Positions 24,220-34,946 of a DNA stretch of 64,000 nucleotides are shown here, piece after piece (the stretch's first letter is position 1; each line of letters begins with the position of its first letter). Origin of the DNA: Pseudanabaena frigida (GTDB taxonomy: Bacteria; Cyanobacteriota; Cyanobacteriia; Pseudanabaenales; Pseudanabaenaceae); the NCBI GenBank assembly GCA_003242085.1, contig QBML01000018.1, positions 29,725-93,724 of the forward strand. Direction: 5' to 3'. The notes beneath the pieces were generated by a model, which ran no database searches, was not told where the DNA came from, and saw nothing but the letters and a program-made list of their open reading frames with translations. The position numbers and the translations under genes are program-made.

Positions 24220-25290
24220 ATGGTTTCTACCAACAGCAAGATAGGTATTATCGGCGCAGGGACATCGGGGGCTTATCTTGCCAGTCTACTCATTCAAGAA
24301 GGATTTCAGGTTACTTTGTTTGAGAAAGCCCCAGTAGTCCGTACCGATGGATGTGGCATTCTGATCGTCCAATCGGGAATGAAAGCACTGCATGAGGGCA
24401 ACCCCAAAATTACTCAAAAAATTATTGAAGCTGGTAATCCTGTTAAATTATTTGAGTTCCGTAATCTTAAGGGGGGATTCATCAATTCAGAAGCCGTTAC
24501 CTATGCTGAAGACGAACTACCAGGAATGCTCGTTCACCGCAAGGCTATTTTAGAAGCAATTCTCGATACTTTACCCCCCGATCGGATTCAGTTTAATGCT
24601 CAATTGTCAGCCATCTCTCAAACCGATCGTAGCGCGATCGCCCATTTTAAAGATGGCAGTCAATGGGAAGGAGATTTAATTATTGGTGCAGATGGGATTC
24701 TGTCTAAGGTGCGTCAGTCCGTCGTTCCCAATGTTGAGCTTAACTATCTAGGCGATCTCGTTTGGCGCGGAATTGTTGAAGATCGTAGCTTCTGTCCCGA
24801 AGGCAACTTCTTTGTTTATGTCCGTGGTCGCGGCATTTATGCGAACTTCTTTCATATTGACGATACTCACACCCATTGGGGATTCTTTATCGAAACTGAA
24901 CAAACGGATGCTGAGAAGGGAATACTCCAGCCGACTAATACAACTATTCCTGCTCAAGAATTAGCGAAACTTCCTGAAGATGCCCGAAAGGTAATTGAAT
25001 CAACACCTTCAGAAACTATGATTTGTCGTTATTCCTACGATATCGATCCCTTACCAAAGTTATATGATGGTCGCGTGCTTTTAATTGGTGATGCGGCTCA
25101 TGCAAAGAGTTCTACTCGTGCTAGAGGAATGACTTCAGGATGGGAAGATGGCTTGTTGCTAACGCAGTATCTCAAATCCAGTGCCAGTATTACCGAGGCT
25201 CTTGAGAATTACCAGACCGAGAGATTACCGATTGTCCATGAATATCAACGCACCAGTCGCGAAGTAAGTCGAAAAATTGGTCGTCGTTAA
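24220..25290 (+). CDS. FAD-dependent monooxygenase, duplicate
   Basis: Same 356-aa protein as at 727-1797. All FAD motifs are intact and its upstream region is complete, so both copies should be expressed. Confidence 0.88.
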   Translation: MVSTNSKIGIIGAGTSGAYLASLLIQEGFQVTLFEKAPVVRTDGCGILIVQSGMKALHEGNPKITQKIIEAGNPVKLFEFRNLKGGFINSEAVTYAEDELPGMLVHRKAILEAILDTLPPDRIQFNAQLSAISQTDRSAIAHFKDGSQWEGDLIIGADGILSKVRQSVVPNVELNYLGDLVWRGIVEDRSFCPEGNFFVYVRGRGIYANFFHIDDTHTHWGFFIETEQTDAEKGILQPTNTTIPAQELAKLPEDARKVIESTPSETMICRYSYDIDPLPKLYDGRVLLIGDAAHAKSSTRARGMTSGWEDGLLLTQYLKSSASITEALENYQTERLPIVHEYQRTSREVSRKIGRR

Positions 25291-25299
25291 CAGATAGAT

Positions 25300-25330
25300 A
25301 GAGAATGCGCCCCTTCGGGGCGCATTCTCT
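25300..25330. terminator. Second copy of the 1807-1837 hairpin
   Basis: Identical by duplication. Confidence 0.6.
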
Positions 25331-25372
25331 CAAACCATAAAGGCAAAGTTGCTTAGGAAAAAGACAAATTAA

Positions 25373-25840
25373 ATGATTACAACCTCTGAAATTGCTCCAG
25401 ATTTAGAACAAGTTCCTGAAATATTTACTCGTCATATTGGCACTTGGAAGGGCGAGTATATTAAAACTGATAAGCAGGGACATTTTTCGCGTAGCTTTGT
25501 CGGCAGCTTTACGATCGCGATCGCAGGTAATCAGTATCAACAGGTGAACAAGTATGAATACGTCGATGGTTCGCGCCTTCAGCTTGATTTTGAAGGATAC
25601 TTTGAGGATCGGATTTTGAAAATGCGATCGAGTAGTTACTCTGACTTTGAGGCGATCGCATGGGATGCAGGTAAAGACTTAGTTTGCTTTCGGGCAAATA
25701 AGACTCAAGATGGTGCGCTCATTACGTTTATAGAAACAATGACTCTACTAAGCGAAAATCATCGCGTTCGTAGCACCCAAGCCTTTAAGGATGGTGTTTT
25801 TGATGGGATTTCCTTTATTGAGGAAATGCGGATTGCTTAA
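25373..25840 (+). CDS. DUF3598-like protein, duplicate
   Basis: Same 155-aa protein as at 1880-2347. Confidence 0.65.
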   Translation: MITTSEIAPDLEQVPEIFTRHIGTWKGEYIKTDKQGHFSRSFVGSFTIAIAGNQYQQVNKYEYVDGSRLQLDFEGYFEDRILKMRSSSYSDFEAIAWDAGKDLVCFRANKTQDGALITFIETMTLLSENHRVRSTQAFKDGVFDGISFIEEMRIA

Positions 25841-25844
25841 CTAG

Positions 25845-25903
25845 AACCAACAGCAATTTTGAAAAGTGTTGCAAAGCAACACTTTTCAAAATTGCTGTTG
25901 GTT
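25845..25903. repeat. Second copy of the 2352-2410 palindrome
   Basis: Identical by duplication. It again overlaps the longest reading of the radical SAM ORF. Confidence 0.85.
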
Positions 25904-25957
25904 CAGCGATCAAAGATTGCTGGCATAATAGCGATATTGCGATCTATTGCCGAAACC

Positions 25958-27577
25958 TTGAATCAATCCTATTTTCAGTCTGAATATTTACTATTTGACC
26001 CCACTACACCAGACCATGATGCAGTAAATATTGTCTTTGCTTTCCCAAATACTTACACCGTAGGAATTACCAGCTTAGGCTATCAAGGAGTGTGGGCAAA
26101 CCTAGCCACCCGATCGCAAGTTAACGTTAGTCGTTGGTTTACCGATGCCCATGAGGATTTACCACGTCAGATTGAGATATTAGGATTCTCCTTTTCATGG
26201 GAACTTGATTACGTAAATATTCTTGCTGCTTTAAAAAAGTTTGATATTCCTATTGATACTTGCGATCGCACCGACGAACATCCATTAGTATTTGGTGGGG
26301 GGCCAGTTCTAACCGCCAATCCTGAACCCTTCGCAGCGTGGTTTGATATTGTTCTACTCGGTGATGGCGAAGAATTAATTGGGAACTTCCTCAAAGCTTA
26401 TCAAGAAGTACGTCATGCTAGTCGTGAGGTCAAATTACGTCATTTAGCAAAACTAGATGGAATTTATATTCCCCAGTTCTATGCAGTTACCTACGAATCC
26501 GATGAAGGCGCGATCGCCTCAATTCAACCCATTGATTCCGATATTCCCGCAATTATCCATAAGCAAACCTACAAGGGCAATACGCTATCAGCTTCCACAG
26601 TTGTGACCGAAAAAGCAGCATGGGAAAGCATCTTTATGGTGGAAGTGGTGCGGAGTTGTCCAGAGATGTGCCGCTTCTGCTTAGCGAGTTACTTAACACT
26701 TCCCTTTCGGACTGCTAGTTTGGAGACGAGTCTGATGCCTGCGATCGCGAAAGGACTAACTGTAACTAAGCGCTTAGGTTTACTCGGCGCATCAATTACC
26801 CAACATCCTGAATTTGATACTTTACTGGATCATCTCGCACAGCGGCAGTTTGATGATGTGCGCCTCAGTCTTGCGTCGGTGCGTACCAACACACTGACAG
26901 AGAAATTAGCAAGAATTCTCTCTACCCGTGATAGTCGGTCTGTTACTATTGCGATCGAAAGCGGTTCTGAACGCTTGCGCGAAATTATTAATAAGAAATT
27001 GCATAATGATGAAATCAAGCAAGCGGCGATCAACGCTCAGGTAGGTGGTTTGAAATCATTAAAACTCTATGGCATGGCAGGTGTACCCATGGAAAATGAT
27101 GACGATATCGAGCAAACCATCGAAATGCTAATTTCCCTACGTAAAATTGCGCCAAAATTAAAAATCACCTTTGGTTGCAGTACCTTCGTTCCGAAATCCC
27201 ATACACCTTGGCAATGGCAAGGTGTCAGTACAACCGCTGAGAAGAAAATGCAATATTTCCGTAAAAAGCTATTACCAAAAGGGATAGATTTTCGTCCTGA
27301 GAGTTACAAAGATTCACTTGTGCAAGCGCTCATTTCTAGAGGCGATCGCCGTTTGACTAAGTTATTGATTCTGGCTTGCAGCTACAGCGATGGCGATGTC
27401 CCCAGCGATGGTTCCTACAAACGTGCCTTTAAGGAATTACGCGGACAGTTGCCACCATTAGCTTGGTATGTGCATGAAGATTGGAATGTTAATCAAGTTC
27501 TACCTTGGCAACACCTTCGCAGTGCTTTACCTGTAGAGACATTGATCAAACATCGCGAAACTTCTTTCGCCCATTAA
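25958..27577 (+). CDS. B12-binding-type radical SAM protein, duplicate
   Basis: Same protein as at 2465-4084, including SCPEMCRFC. The longest reading starts at a TTG at 25859 inside the palindrome and is not preferred. Confidence 0.82.
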   Translation: MNQSYFQSEYLLFDPTTPDHDAVNIVFAFPNTYTVGITSLGYQGVWANLATRSQVNVSRWFTDAHEDLPRQIEILGFSFSWELDYVNILAALKKFDIPIDTCDRTDEHPLVFGGGPVLTANPEPFAAWFDIVLLGDGEELIGNFLKAYQEVRHASREVKLRHLAKLDGIYIPQFYAVTYESDEGAIASIQPIDSDIPAIIHKQTYKGNTLSASTVVTEKAAWESIFMVEVVRSCPEMCRFCLASYLTLPFRTASLETSLMPAIAKGLTVTKRLGLLGASITQHPEFDTLLDHLAQRQFDDVRLSLASVRTNTLTEKLARILSTRDSRSVTIAIESGSERLREIINKKLHNDEIKQAAINAQVGGLKSLKLYGMAGVPMENDDDIEQTIEMLISLRKIAPKLKITFGCSTFVPKSHTPWQWQGVSTTAEKKMQYFRKKLLPKGIDFRPESYKDSLVQALISRGDRRLTKLLILACSYSDGDVPSDGSYKRAFKELRGQLPPLAWYVHEDWNVNQVLPWQHLRSALPVETLIKHRETSFAH

Positions 27578-27581
27578 AACC

Positions 27582-27606
27582 AGAGGCGGCACTTAGTGCT
27601 GCCTCT
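27582..27606. terminator. Second copy of the 4089-4113 hairpin
   Basis: Identical by duplication. Confidence 0.65.
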
Positions 27607-27610
27607 ATTA

Positions 27611-29092
27611 CTAGGATTGCTCGTTTTGTAGTCTCCTTCTTTCTGCTAGACGCATTAAGATTTCCGTATGCACTTCGCGAGTGATGGGATAGAAATATGC
27701 CAAGGCTAAGCCAATAATTAAAGCGATCGTTGGCAGAGGGCCGATCGCTACTCTGATCGCAAATAGAGCTGAATCAGGTTGTACAGGTAGGGGCTGACAG
27801 GGAACGCTCTCTTTAAATTTTGCCCATGACAGACCTAGACCCAGCAAAAATAGACCGCCTGCTAGCCCAAACTTTTGCAATAACACCATGAAGGCGTAGA
27901 ATATCCCTTCGCGGCGTTGTCCTGTCTCTAATTCATCGAGATCGGTGACATCGGGAATCATCGACCAAGGAATCAGATACGCCGTAGAAACTCCAGCACC
28001 TGCCATAATTGCAAGTATATAGAGCATTACAACTTGTCCTGGTTGCAAGAAAAACAAACCTGCTTGGGCAATAATCCAAATACCTGACCCCATAAAGTAA
28101 GCGGCTTTTTTGCCAAATCTATTGCTGATAGCACTCCATACCGATAGCATGACTAGAGCTGTACCCTGAACGGCGATCGTGACGAGAATGAAGTCATTCT
28201 CTTGCATCTTCATCCAATTTACGACGAAATAGGGAATGATCGAGGCAGTAATTTGCAAGGCTAGCCACGAACAGAAATAGATACCAATCACAAAGAGAAA
28301 GGGACGATTGCTGAAGACTACCTTTAGCTGTTCCCCAAAGCTCATCTCTTCAGGAGTTGCATCGAGGGAGGCGTTATGGAGGCGATGACGATCGCCTGCG
28401 ATCGCTCTCTTCTTAATTCCCCATACGCACCAATATATCGAGACACAAGAAATAAAAGCGCAGACTGCACCCAGCACAATATATTGCGTGCCACCAGCAT
28501 TGCAGCTACCCGTCTGCCTTGCAGGATCTTTAAAAAAGGCAAAGATTAGCTGAGCAATAAACAGAGAGAGAATACTGCCGCCAATTGAGAAGGTAAAACG
28601 GAAAGTGTTGAGACTTGTCCGTTCGTTATAATCTTGTGTAATTTCGGGGGTAAGCGCTGTATAGGGAAGGTTAACAGCGGTGAAGAAGGTATTAAAAACG
28701 ATGCCGACAACTGCGTAATACCAAAAGAGAACCGTCTTATCGGTACTAGGTACTAGCCACTGGGCAAAAAATGACAAGCCAAAGGGAATCGCGGCATACA
28801 GCATCCAAGGCAGTCGTCTTCCCATTTTTGAGTTAGTGCGATCGCTTAGGACACCGATAATGGGATCGTTGATCGCATCAAAGATTTTGCCAATTAATAA
28901 AACTAGTCCTGCAAGGGCTGGCTCAAGTCCTGCAACATTAGTAAAGAAGAATAATAGAAAAAATGAGAGCAGGTTGGTCGTGATCGCAGTACCGAGATCG
29001 CCTGCACCATACGCCATTTTTTCACCAAAAGTTAGTTTGGTTTGAGTGAGGTCATACTGGGATGTATCTAAGGAATTCTCAGAATTACTCAT
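27611..29092 (-). CDS. GPH-type MFS symporter, duplicate
   Basis: Same 493-aa membrane transporter as at 4118-5599. Confidence 0.87.
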   Translation of the reverse strand: MSNSENSLDTSQYDLTQTKLTFGEKMAYGAGDLGTAITTNLLSFFLLFFFTNVAGLEPALAGLVLLIGKIFDAINDPIIGVLSDRTNSKMGRRLPWMLYAAIPFGLSFFAQWLVPSTDKTVLFWYYAVVGIVFNTFFTAVNLPYTALTPEITQDYNERTSLNTFRFTFSIGGSILSLFIAQLIFAFFKDPARQTGSCNAGGTQYIVLGAVCAFISCVSIYWCVWGIKKRAIAGDRHRLHNASLDATPEEMSFGEQLKVVFSNRPFLFVIGIYFCSWLALQITASIIPYFVVNWMKMQENDFILVTIAVQGTALVMLSVWSAISNRFGKKAAYFMGSGIWIIAQAGLFFLQPGQVVMLYILAIMAGAGVSTAYLIPWSMIPDVTDLDELETGQRREGIFYAFMVLLQKFGLAGGLFLLGLGLSWAKFKESVPCQPLPVQPDSALFAIRVAIGPLPTIALIIGLALAYFYPITREVHTEILMRLAERRRLQNEQS

Positions 29093-29120
29093 AGTTTAAT
29101 TGCATAATTTCAATTTTAAA

Positions 29121-29163
29121 TTATGAGAGAGGCTTACCCTGTAGGTAAGCCTCTCTCTCATAA
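29121..29163. repeat. Second copy of the 5628-5670 hairpin
   Basis: Identical by duplication. Confidence 0.6.
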
Positions 29164-29239
29164 CTCGTTTAGAATTGCTTTAGCATAATGCAAACCTTGC
29201 TCGTCATAATGAGAATAGTAATTTTCGTAAGTTATTGTT

Positions 29240-29812
29240 ATGAATCCAGAAAGTCCAATTAGTCCCACACCTACTACTTCTAATCAGCTGCGAAATTTAT
29301 TAGTAGCGATCGCCGCAATCCTATTGACTACAGCCCTATTTTTTGGCTTTCAGGCACAGCAAAGTAGCACCTCACTGGATGCAGTGGCAGCGGCAGCAGT
29401 TCCCATTGATGAGGCTTTGGCAAATAGCAAACCAACCACGATCGAGTTTTATGCAGATTGGTGTACTAGTTGTCAGTCAATGGCGGCAGATAACTTGTCT
29501 CTTGAAAAGGAATATAGCGATCGCATGAATTTTGTGATGCTCAATGTGGACAATACTAAGTGGTTGCCAGAGGTAACTAAATATCGCGTTGATGGCATTC
29601 CTAGATTTATTTTTTTAGACCGCGAGAATAAGTTGATTGGTGATACTACAGGTGCAATTCCTCGCGAAATTATGGCAGCAAATATTGATGCGGCGATCGG
29701 CGATCTACCTTTGCCTCACAATAGCGTGAGTAGCGATCGCACATCACCTGTGTCCGAAGCCAAAGCAGCAGACATTTCTCAACCAAGAGATCACAGCAAA
29801 AAGCCAGCATAG
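29240..29812 (+). CDS. txlA: TxlA/HCF164-like thioredoxin, duplicate
   Basis: Same 190-aa protein as at 5747-6319, with the WCTSC motif intact. Confidence 0.85.
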   Translation: MNPESPISPTPTTSNQLRNLLVAIAAILLTTALFFGFQAQQSSTSLDAVAAAAVPIDEALANSKPTTIEFYADWCTSCQSMAADNLSLEKEYSDRMNFVMLNVDNTKWLPEVTKYRVDGIPRFIFLDRENKLIGDTTGAIPREIMAANIDAAIGDLPLPHNSVSSDRTSPVSEAKAADISQPRDHSKKPA

Positions 29813-29820
29813 CCAAGAAT

Positions 29821-29867
29821 CATGAAAGACGAGAGGCGGTGCTTTGCACCGCCTCTCGTCTTTCATG
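29821..29867. terminator. Second copy of the 6328-6374 palindrome
   Basis: Identical by duplication. Confidence 0.75.
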
Positions 29868-29875
29868 GTCTATTT

Positions 29876-31387
29876 TTAAGGTTGGTTTTGGCGGGTAAGC
29901 TCTTGCGAATTATTTAAACTGGGCGCTGCACTTGGACTGGCATTAGGTAGAGGTAGTTGAATGTTTTCAATGACACTCGTACCACGACGATTATTAGAAT
30001 TTGGAGAGTCCGACGCATCGTTAGACGTTGTGTTAGCTGGGCTAGAGCTATTAGTTGTCGGTAAATTACCTCCATTCAGAAAATAGTCATAAGTTACCCG
30101 CGAGATTTGACGAATCAACTCATTAGCACGTTGATCGTTATCTGGACGCTTAACCATTACGGCGATCGCATAGCGCTTACCATTGGGCATATCAACAATT
30201 CCTGCATCACCAACTGCCGAGCCAATATCCCCTGTTTTATGAATAATTCTTGCATCTTCGCCAATTCCCTTAGGTAAGAGTGTGTTGGTCACAGGGCGGC
30301 GCATGATGTCCATAAAGCGATCGCGACTGCGGGGCTCGATCAATTTACCCTTATCCAACATTGCTAATAACGACACCATATCTTGAGTACTAATTTTATT
30401 AGTTCCCTCAAGATCGGGCAGTTGGCTATTAACTACGATGTTATTGAGTCCCCAGGATTTAAAGCGTTGATTAAGAGCGGCAAATCCTCCTAATCGCTTG
30501 ATAATCATATTGGTCGCAGTATTATCGCTGACCACGATCATTTGCGTTGCTGTTTCCAAAGCCGAGATTTTTGTGCCTGTTGGTAAAAGCTGCAACTCAC
30601 CTGCTTCACCAACTTTGACATCGGCAGTCATCTCTAGCTGCTCATCAAGCTTGATTTTCCCTGCATCCACATCTTGAAAAAAAGCAACCAGAATTGGGGA
30701 TTTAATTGTACTAGCCGCAGAGATCGGTTGATTTGCGCCAATTTGTACATATGCTCCCGAGTCGAGATCGACCACCATCATTTGCATGGCGAGATCTTTT
30801 TCTTTGGCAGCTAATTCTTTAATCTTGCTGAGTAAAGGTGTGGCTTCGGTCTTTAGCTCAAGAGGAATGATATCTTGACTGGTTTTATTGTTTTCTTCTT
30901 TGGCAAGTACTTCTGGGATCACGGTCTTGGCGCGAATTGATTGCTGGTTTTGCCAAAAGGAGATCGCTGTCCCTGCGATTACACTCAGACCGATCCCCGC
31001 GATCGCCAGTCGTAGAACTTGCCAACCCAAAGACTTAACAGGGGACTTCGTTGGGAGCGATCGACTATTGGGAGATTTTCGACGATTTCTTGGATCAGGG
31101 CGTTGCTCGGGACGAGCTTCGATTCTGCCTTGACGATTTGGCAAAGGCTTAACTTTGTTCTCCAAAGAACGGCTTTCAAATCGCGGATCGATTATTGGTT
31201 CTGGAGAGCGCGAAGCCTCAGACGATCGGAGAAGGCGAGGTTGAGTTTTGGAGTCAGAAACAATAGGACGGAGCAAACTATCATTAGTGCTTGTCACAGC
31301 CTTGGTACGACGCTCGCGCAACTTATTTAAACGTGCTTCTCGGCTTTTTTCGGTAGCGTCAGGCGATGAAAAGTTTCTTGGTTCCAC
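29876..31387 (-). CDS. Membrane-anchored class A beta-lactamase-fold hydrolase, duplicate
   Basis: Same 503-aa protein as at 6383-7894, with STIK, SDN and KTG all present. Confidence 0.85.
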   Translation of the reverse strand: MEPRNFSSPDATEKSREARLNKLRERRTKAVTSTNDSLLRPIVSDSKTQPRLLRSSEASRSPEPIIDPRFESRSLENKVKPLPNRQGRIEARPEQRPDPRNRRKSPNSRSLPTKSPVKSLGWQVLRLAIAGIGLSVIAGTAISFWQNQQSIRAKTVIPEVLAKEENNKTSQDIIPLELKTEATPLLSKIKELAAKEKDLAMQMMVVDLDSGAYVQIGANQPISAASTIKSPILVAFFQDVDAGKIKLDEQLEMTADVKVGEAGELQLLPTGTKISALETATQMIVVSDNTATNMIIKRLGGFAALNQRFKSWGLNNIVVNSQLPDLEGTNKISTQDMVSLLAMLDKGKLIEPRSRDRFMDIMRRPVTNTLLPKGIGEDARIIHKTGDIGSAVGDAGIVDMPNGKRYAIAVMVKRPDNDQRANELIRQISRVTYDYFLNGGNLPTTNSSSPANTTSNDASDSPNSNNRRGTSVIENIQLPLPNASPSAAPSLNNSQELTRQNQP

Positions 31388-31465
31388 TGCTATTTATAAC
31401 TCCGATACAAAAATGTCTCTACTAACCAATTAACTAGCTAGGCGCAATTAAATATAAAGCCCAAG

Positions 31466-31500
31466 AACCTGTGCAGACCACTGCGCAGTCTGCACAGGTT
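31466..31500. terminator. Second copy of the 7973-8007 hairpin
   Basis: Identical by duplication. Confidence 0.65.
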
Positions 31501-31555
31501 TTAATCTGGTTTTTTAATTATGCCGAGGTACTTAACTATTTGCGAGTGAAAATAG

Positions 31556-32305
31556 TTAATCAAGATGAGCCGTAGCCCAATTGACCTGTCGCAAAATCCC
31601 CCGCAACATAGCAACCTCTGATGGACTCAGGTTGGCGCGATCGAAGATCTGGCGGAACTTTCGCAACCGATGCACGGCAGTATGTGGATAAACATAGCCG
31701 ATCTTGAGCAAAACTGCTTCAAGTTGCTGGTAGCAAGCTTCTATGTCTTCGCGGGTTGCAAGGTCTATGGGTGCTGACTTTATCAAATCTTGCGCGATTT
31801 GGCTAGTCAAATTTTCGTGACATTGGGGATCTTCACTGAGTAGTTGCAACTGATAGCAACAAATCCCCACTGCTTGCGCCAAATTCAGCGAGGGATAATC
31901 TGGATTTACAGGAATTCGCATTACCTGTTGACAATGCTGAATTTCAGTATTACTTAAGCCACGATCCTCTGCACCAAAGACGATCGCACTAGTCTCAACC
32001 TGCGATAACCAACTCAAGCCTTTCGGCGGCGTAGTCACTTTCATTTCGCCCTTGTCGATTCTGCCTGCGGTGGCGATCGCTCTTTGGCAACCTACTAGCG
32101 CTTGGGGCAAACTATCGACGATCTGGGCGCTGTCCAAAATTTCTGGAGCATGGACTGCCATATGTCTTGCTTCTTCACTGTGGCGATCGCACTTTGGATT
32201 CACTAACCACAGCTCCGACAACCCAAAGTTTTTCATCACCCTTGCCACTGAGCCAAGGTTACGCGCCCCCGCCGTCTCTACTAAAACAATTCTGATACTT
32301 GACAT
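31556..32305 (-). CDS. trmJ: tRNA 2'-O-methyltransferase TrmJ, duplicate
   Basis: Same 249-aa SPOUT methyltransferase as at 8063-8812. Confidence 0.88.
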   Translation of the reverse strand: MSSIRIVLVETAGARNLGSVARVMKNFGLSELWLVNPKCDRHSEEARHMAVHAPEILDSAQIVDSLPQALVGCQRAIATAGRIDKGEMKVTTPPKGLSWLSQVETSAIVFGAEDRGLSNTEIQHCQQVMRIPVNPDYPSLNLAQAVGICCYQLQLLSEDPQCHENLTSQIAQDLIKSAPIDLATREDIEACYQQLEAVLLKIGYVYPHTAVHRLRKFRQIFDRANLSPSEVAMLRGILRQVNWATAHLD

Positions 32306-32405
32306 ATAGCGATCGCAAATTAATTGTTTATAAGAATTTAGCTGAAATATCTTCGCAATATGCTAAGTTTATTGATAGATCAAGTGCTGATTAATCAAGC
32401 AATCC

Positions 32406-32690
32406 GTGAAAATAGTATTTTTTAATGTAGTAGAAAAATTTTCTGAGAGGAATCCTGATTCCCAAAAACTTCTCCTATCTTGGAGTAAAAGAATCAAAGT
32501 TATAAGTCCAAAACATTTTGTGGAATTACGAGAATTTTTCCAACAGGCTGACCAAGTAGGAGAATTAACTGTATTTAACATAGGTAGTAACTATAGATTA
32601 ATTGCTCGCATAAATTATGAGTCACAGCAAGTTTTTATTCGTAATGTCCTTCCGCATAAAGAATATGAACGAGGCAAATGGAAAAAATAA
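32406..32690 (+). CDS. higB: HigB-type toxin, duplicate
   Basis: Same 94-aa toxin as at 8913-9197. Because antitoxin and toxin are duplicated together, the dose ratio is unchanged. Confidence 0.88.
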   Translation: MKIVFFNVVEKFSERNPDSQKLLLSWSKRIKVISPKHFVELREFFQQADQVGELTVFNIGSNYRLIARINYESQQVFIRNVLPHKEYERGKWKK

Positions 32691-32756
32691 GAAGTAAATA
32701 AAAGCACACCGAGAAGAGGAACTAAAAAAAGTTCTTCCTAAACATTGGAGAAAGCC

Positions 32757-33182
32757 ATGAAAACTATCAAAAAAAACAAAAAATCTTATATTGATTTACT
32801 ATTAGAGTTTCCTCCTCGCCCTATACACTCAGAGGAAGATTTAGATGCAGTACAAAAAGTTGTTTATGATTTGATTGATCGGGGCAACTTAAGTACCGAT
32901 GAAGAAGAATACTTAAATGTTCTGGGTACGTTGGTTGAACAGTATGAACAAGTTCATCATCCCATTCCCGATATTTATGGTGTTGAACTAATAGAAGCCT
33001 TACTTGAAGAATTTGATCTCAAACAAAAAGACTTAGTACCAATTTTTAAAACGGAGTCTATTGTTTCTGCGGTATTAAATGGACATCGCAAACTCATGAC
33101 TGAGCATATTGAAAAATTAGCTAACTTCTTTCATGTCTCACCTGCGGTATTTTTTCCAGCAACGCAAATACATAGTAAATAA
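32757..33182 (+). CDS. higA: HigA-type antitoxin, duplicate
   Basis: Same 141-aa antitoxin as at 9264-9689. The ORF-track TTG start at 32745 is not preferred. Confidence 0.87.
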   Translation: MKTIKKNKKSYIDLLLEFPPRPIHSEEDLDAVQKVVYDLIDRGNLSTDEEEYLNVLGTLVEQYEQVHHPIPDIYGVELIEALLEEFDLKQKDLVPIFKTESIVSAVLNGHRKLMTEHIEKLANFFHVSPAVFFPATQIHSK

Positions 33183-33184
33183 CG

Positions 33185-33213
33185 TCAAAAAGGTTTTTTG
33201 AAAACCTTTTTGA
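33185..33213. terminator. Second copy of the 9692-9720 terminator
   Basis: Identical by duplication. Confidence 0.75.
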
Positions 33214-33237
33214 TGTTTAGCAGAATTTTGTATAGAC

Positions 33238-34626
33238 CTATGAATTGACAGCAGTTTCCGAACTAGTGTCCTTAATTTGACCAAATGCGATCCTTAAAAA
33301 TGGCGGTGCTAAGAAGGTGGTCAAAATCACCATAATGATAATTGCCACTTCTAGAGGCTTGTCGATCGCACCGCTAGCCGTACCAATACCTGCAAATACT
33401 AACCCGACTTCACCACGCGGAACCATGCCCACACCGATCGCTAAACGATTGATATTAGGTATGCCAAAGACCACCCAGCCCGTAATCACTTTGCCAAGAA
33501 TTGCCACTAACAGCAGAAATATAGCAATTAATAAGCCACTACGATTTTCGGGAATCATCGGATTGAGAACACTGAGATCGGCTCTAGCACCGACAGTGAC
33601 AAAAAAAACAGGTACTAGTAAATCCGCAACAGGTTTAATCAATTCATCTAACTCTTTACGAGCGTCGGTTTCATCGAGCACCAATCCTGCGGCAAAGGCT
33701 CCTAAAATCGCTTCTAAATGGATCGCATTGCCAATAAATGCCATCAAATAGGCAAATATGAAAGCGGGAATGACAATATTGCCACGAGTTTTGAGATTAG
33801 AAACTAGCGCCACAAAGGCTTTGTTAAAAAACCCACCTAAGAGAATCGAACCAAACAGGAAGGCGATCGCACTAATTAACAGGATTGCAACATTGACAAT
33901 ATCAACTTCACCTGTTTTCGCCAAACTCGCAACTACCGCTAAAACAACGATCCCCAGCACGTCATCAATGACTGCCGCACCAACGATAATTTGCCCCTCT
34001 TTCGATCTTAGCTGACCGATTTCGGCAAGAACCTTAGAAGTAATCCCAATACTGGTTGCCGTGAGCGCAGCTCCCGCAAAAATGGCAGGAATTGCGGCAA
34101 CATGGAAAAAATACATTAATCCGATTGTGCCTGCTGCAAATGGAACAGTCACACCGATAAAGGCAACCACAAAAGCTTGGATTCCTACTTCCTTGAGTTG
34201 ACGCATGTCTGACTCTAGACCAATCTCAAAGAGAAGGATAATCACACCCAACTCAGCAATTACCGAAATTACTTCACTTTGTTTTTCAAAGATGCTGTTG
34301 ACCGCTGCGGGTGACAATTGATTCAACAACTGTAATCCTGACATTAATAAAGAGTCCGATGATTCAAAACCACCTTCAGGAAAAATAACTAAGCGCAATG
34401 CAGATACACCGATAATCACACCAGCAACTAATTCTCCCAAAACAGGAGGTAGTTCTAAGCGCTTGGCAATTTCACTGCCGACTTTACTAGCAATATAGAT
34501 AATGACTAGGGTGATTAAGACACCTGAGAGAATAATTGGAGCATTTTCTGACTCAACAGTGGCGAGCAAAGGCTGCGGAATATGTAGTCCAGAGAGACGA
34601 TCGGAAATCACATTAATCGAGAACAT
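33238..34626 (-). CDS. nhaS3: NhaS3-like CPA2 antiporter, duplicate
   Basis: Same 462-aa antiporter as at 9745-11133. Extra dosage of a Na+/H+ antiporter is one possible selectable benefit of the duplication (inference). Confidence 0.8.
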   Translation of the reverse strand: MFSINVISDRLSGLHIPQPLLATVESENAPIILSGVLITLVIIYIASKVGSEIAKRLELPPVLGELVAGVIIGVSALRLVIFPEGGFESSDSLLMSGLQLLNQLSPAAVNSIFEKQSEVISVIAELGVIILLFEIGLESDMRQLKEVGIQAFVVAFIGVTVPFAAGTIGLMYFFHVAAIPAIFAGAALTATSIGITSKVLAEIGQLRSKEGQIIVGAAVIDDVLGIVVLAVVASLAKTGEVDIVNVAILLISAIAFLFGSILLGGFFNKAFVALVSNLKTRGNIVIPAFIFAYLMAFIGNAIHLEAILGAFAAGLVLDETDARKELDELIKPVADLLVPVFFVTVGARADLSVLNPMIPENRSGLLIAIFLLLVAILGKVITGWVVFGIPNINRLAIGVGMVPRGEVGLVFAGIGTASGAIDKPLEVAIIIMVILTTFLAPPFLRIAFGQIKDTSSETAVNS

Positions 34627-34732
34627 AGGCTGTTTTCTTTATATTTTAGGGATAATCCAAGGAACCCAAGTTTCACATTATTATGGTTTCGTTTATCTGT
34701 CTCTAGTGCTATCAGTTACAGTTTGTCTTAAA

Positions 34733-34838
34733 TATAGCAATGCAAGTTTAGTTTAAGACGTAAAGAAAGGCAGGGCTTTGCGCTGGCTTTCTTTATTTGG
34801 TTTTTGATTTGTCCTAGCTATCTTTAGCATAGATATAA
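34733..34838. repeat. MITE-like element family A, duplicate
   Basis: Copy of the element at 11240-11345, present here through the large duplication and not through independent insertion. Confidence 0.75.
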
Positions 34839-34946
34839 ACTTATCTATGCAACTTGATGATTCATCCATTCGGGCTTAGGATGCGTATATATTCATAAGA
34901 CTTGCAAAATTAATGCTTAAGTTCACGACTCTATTTCTTCGCCCCT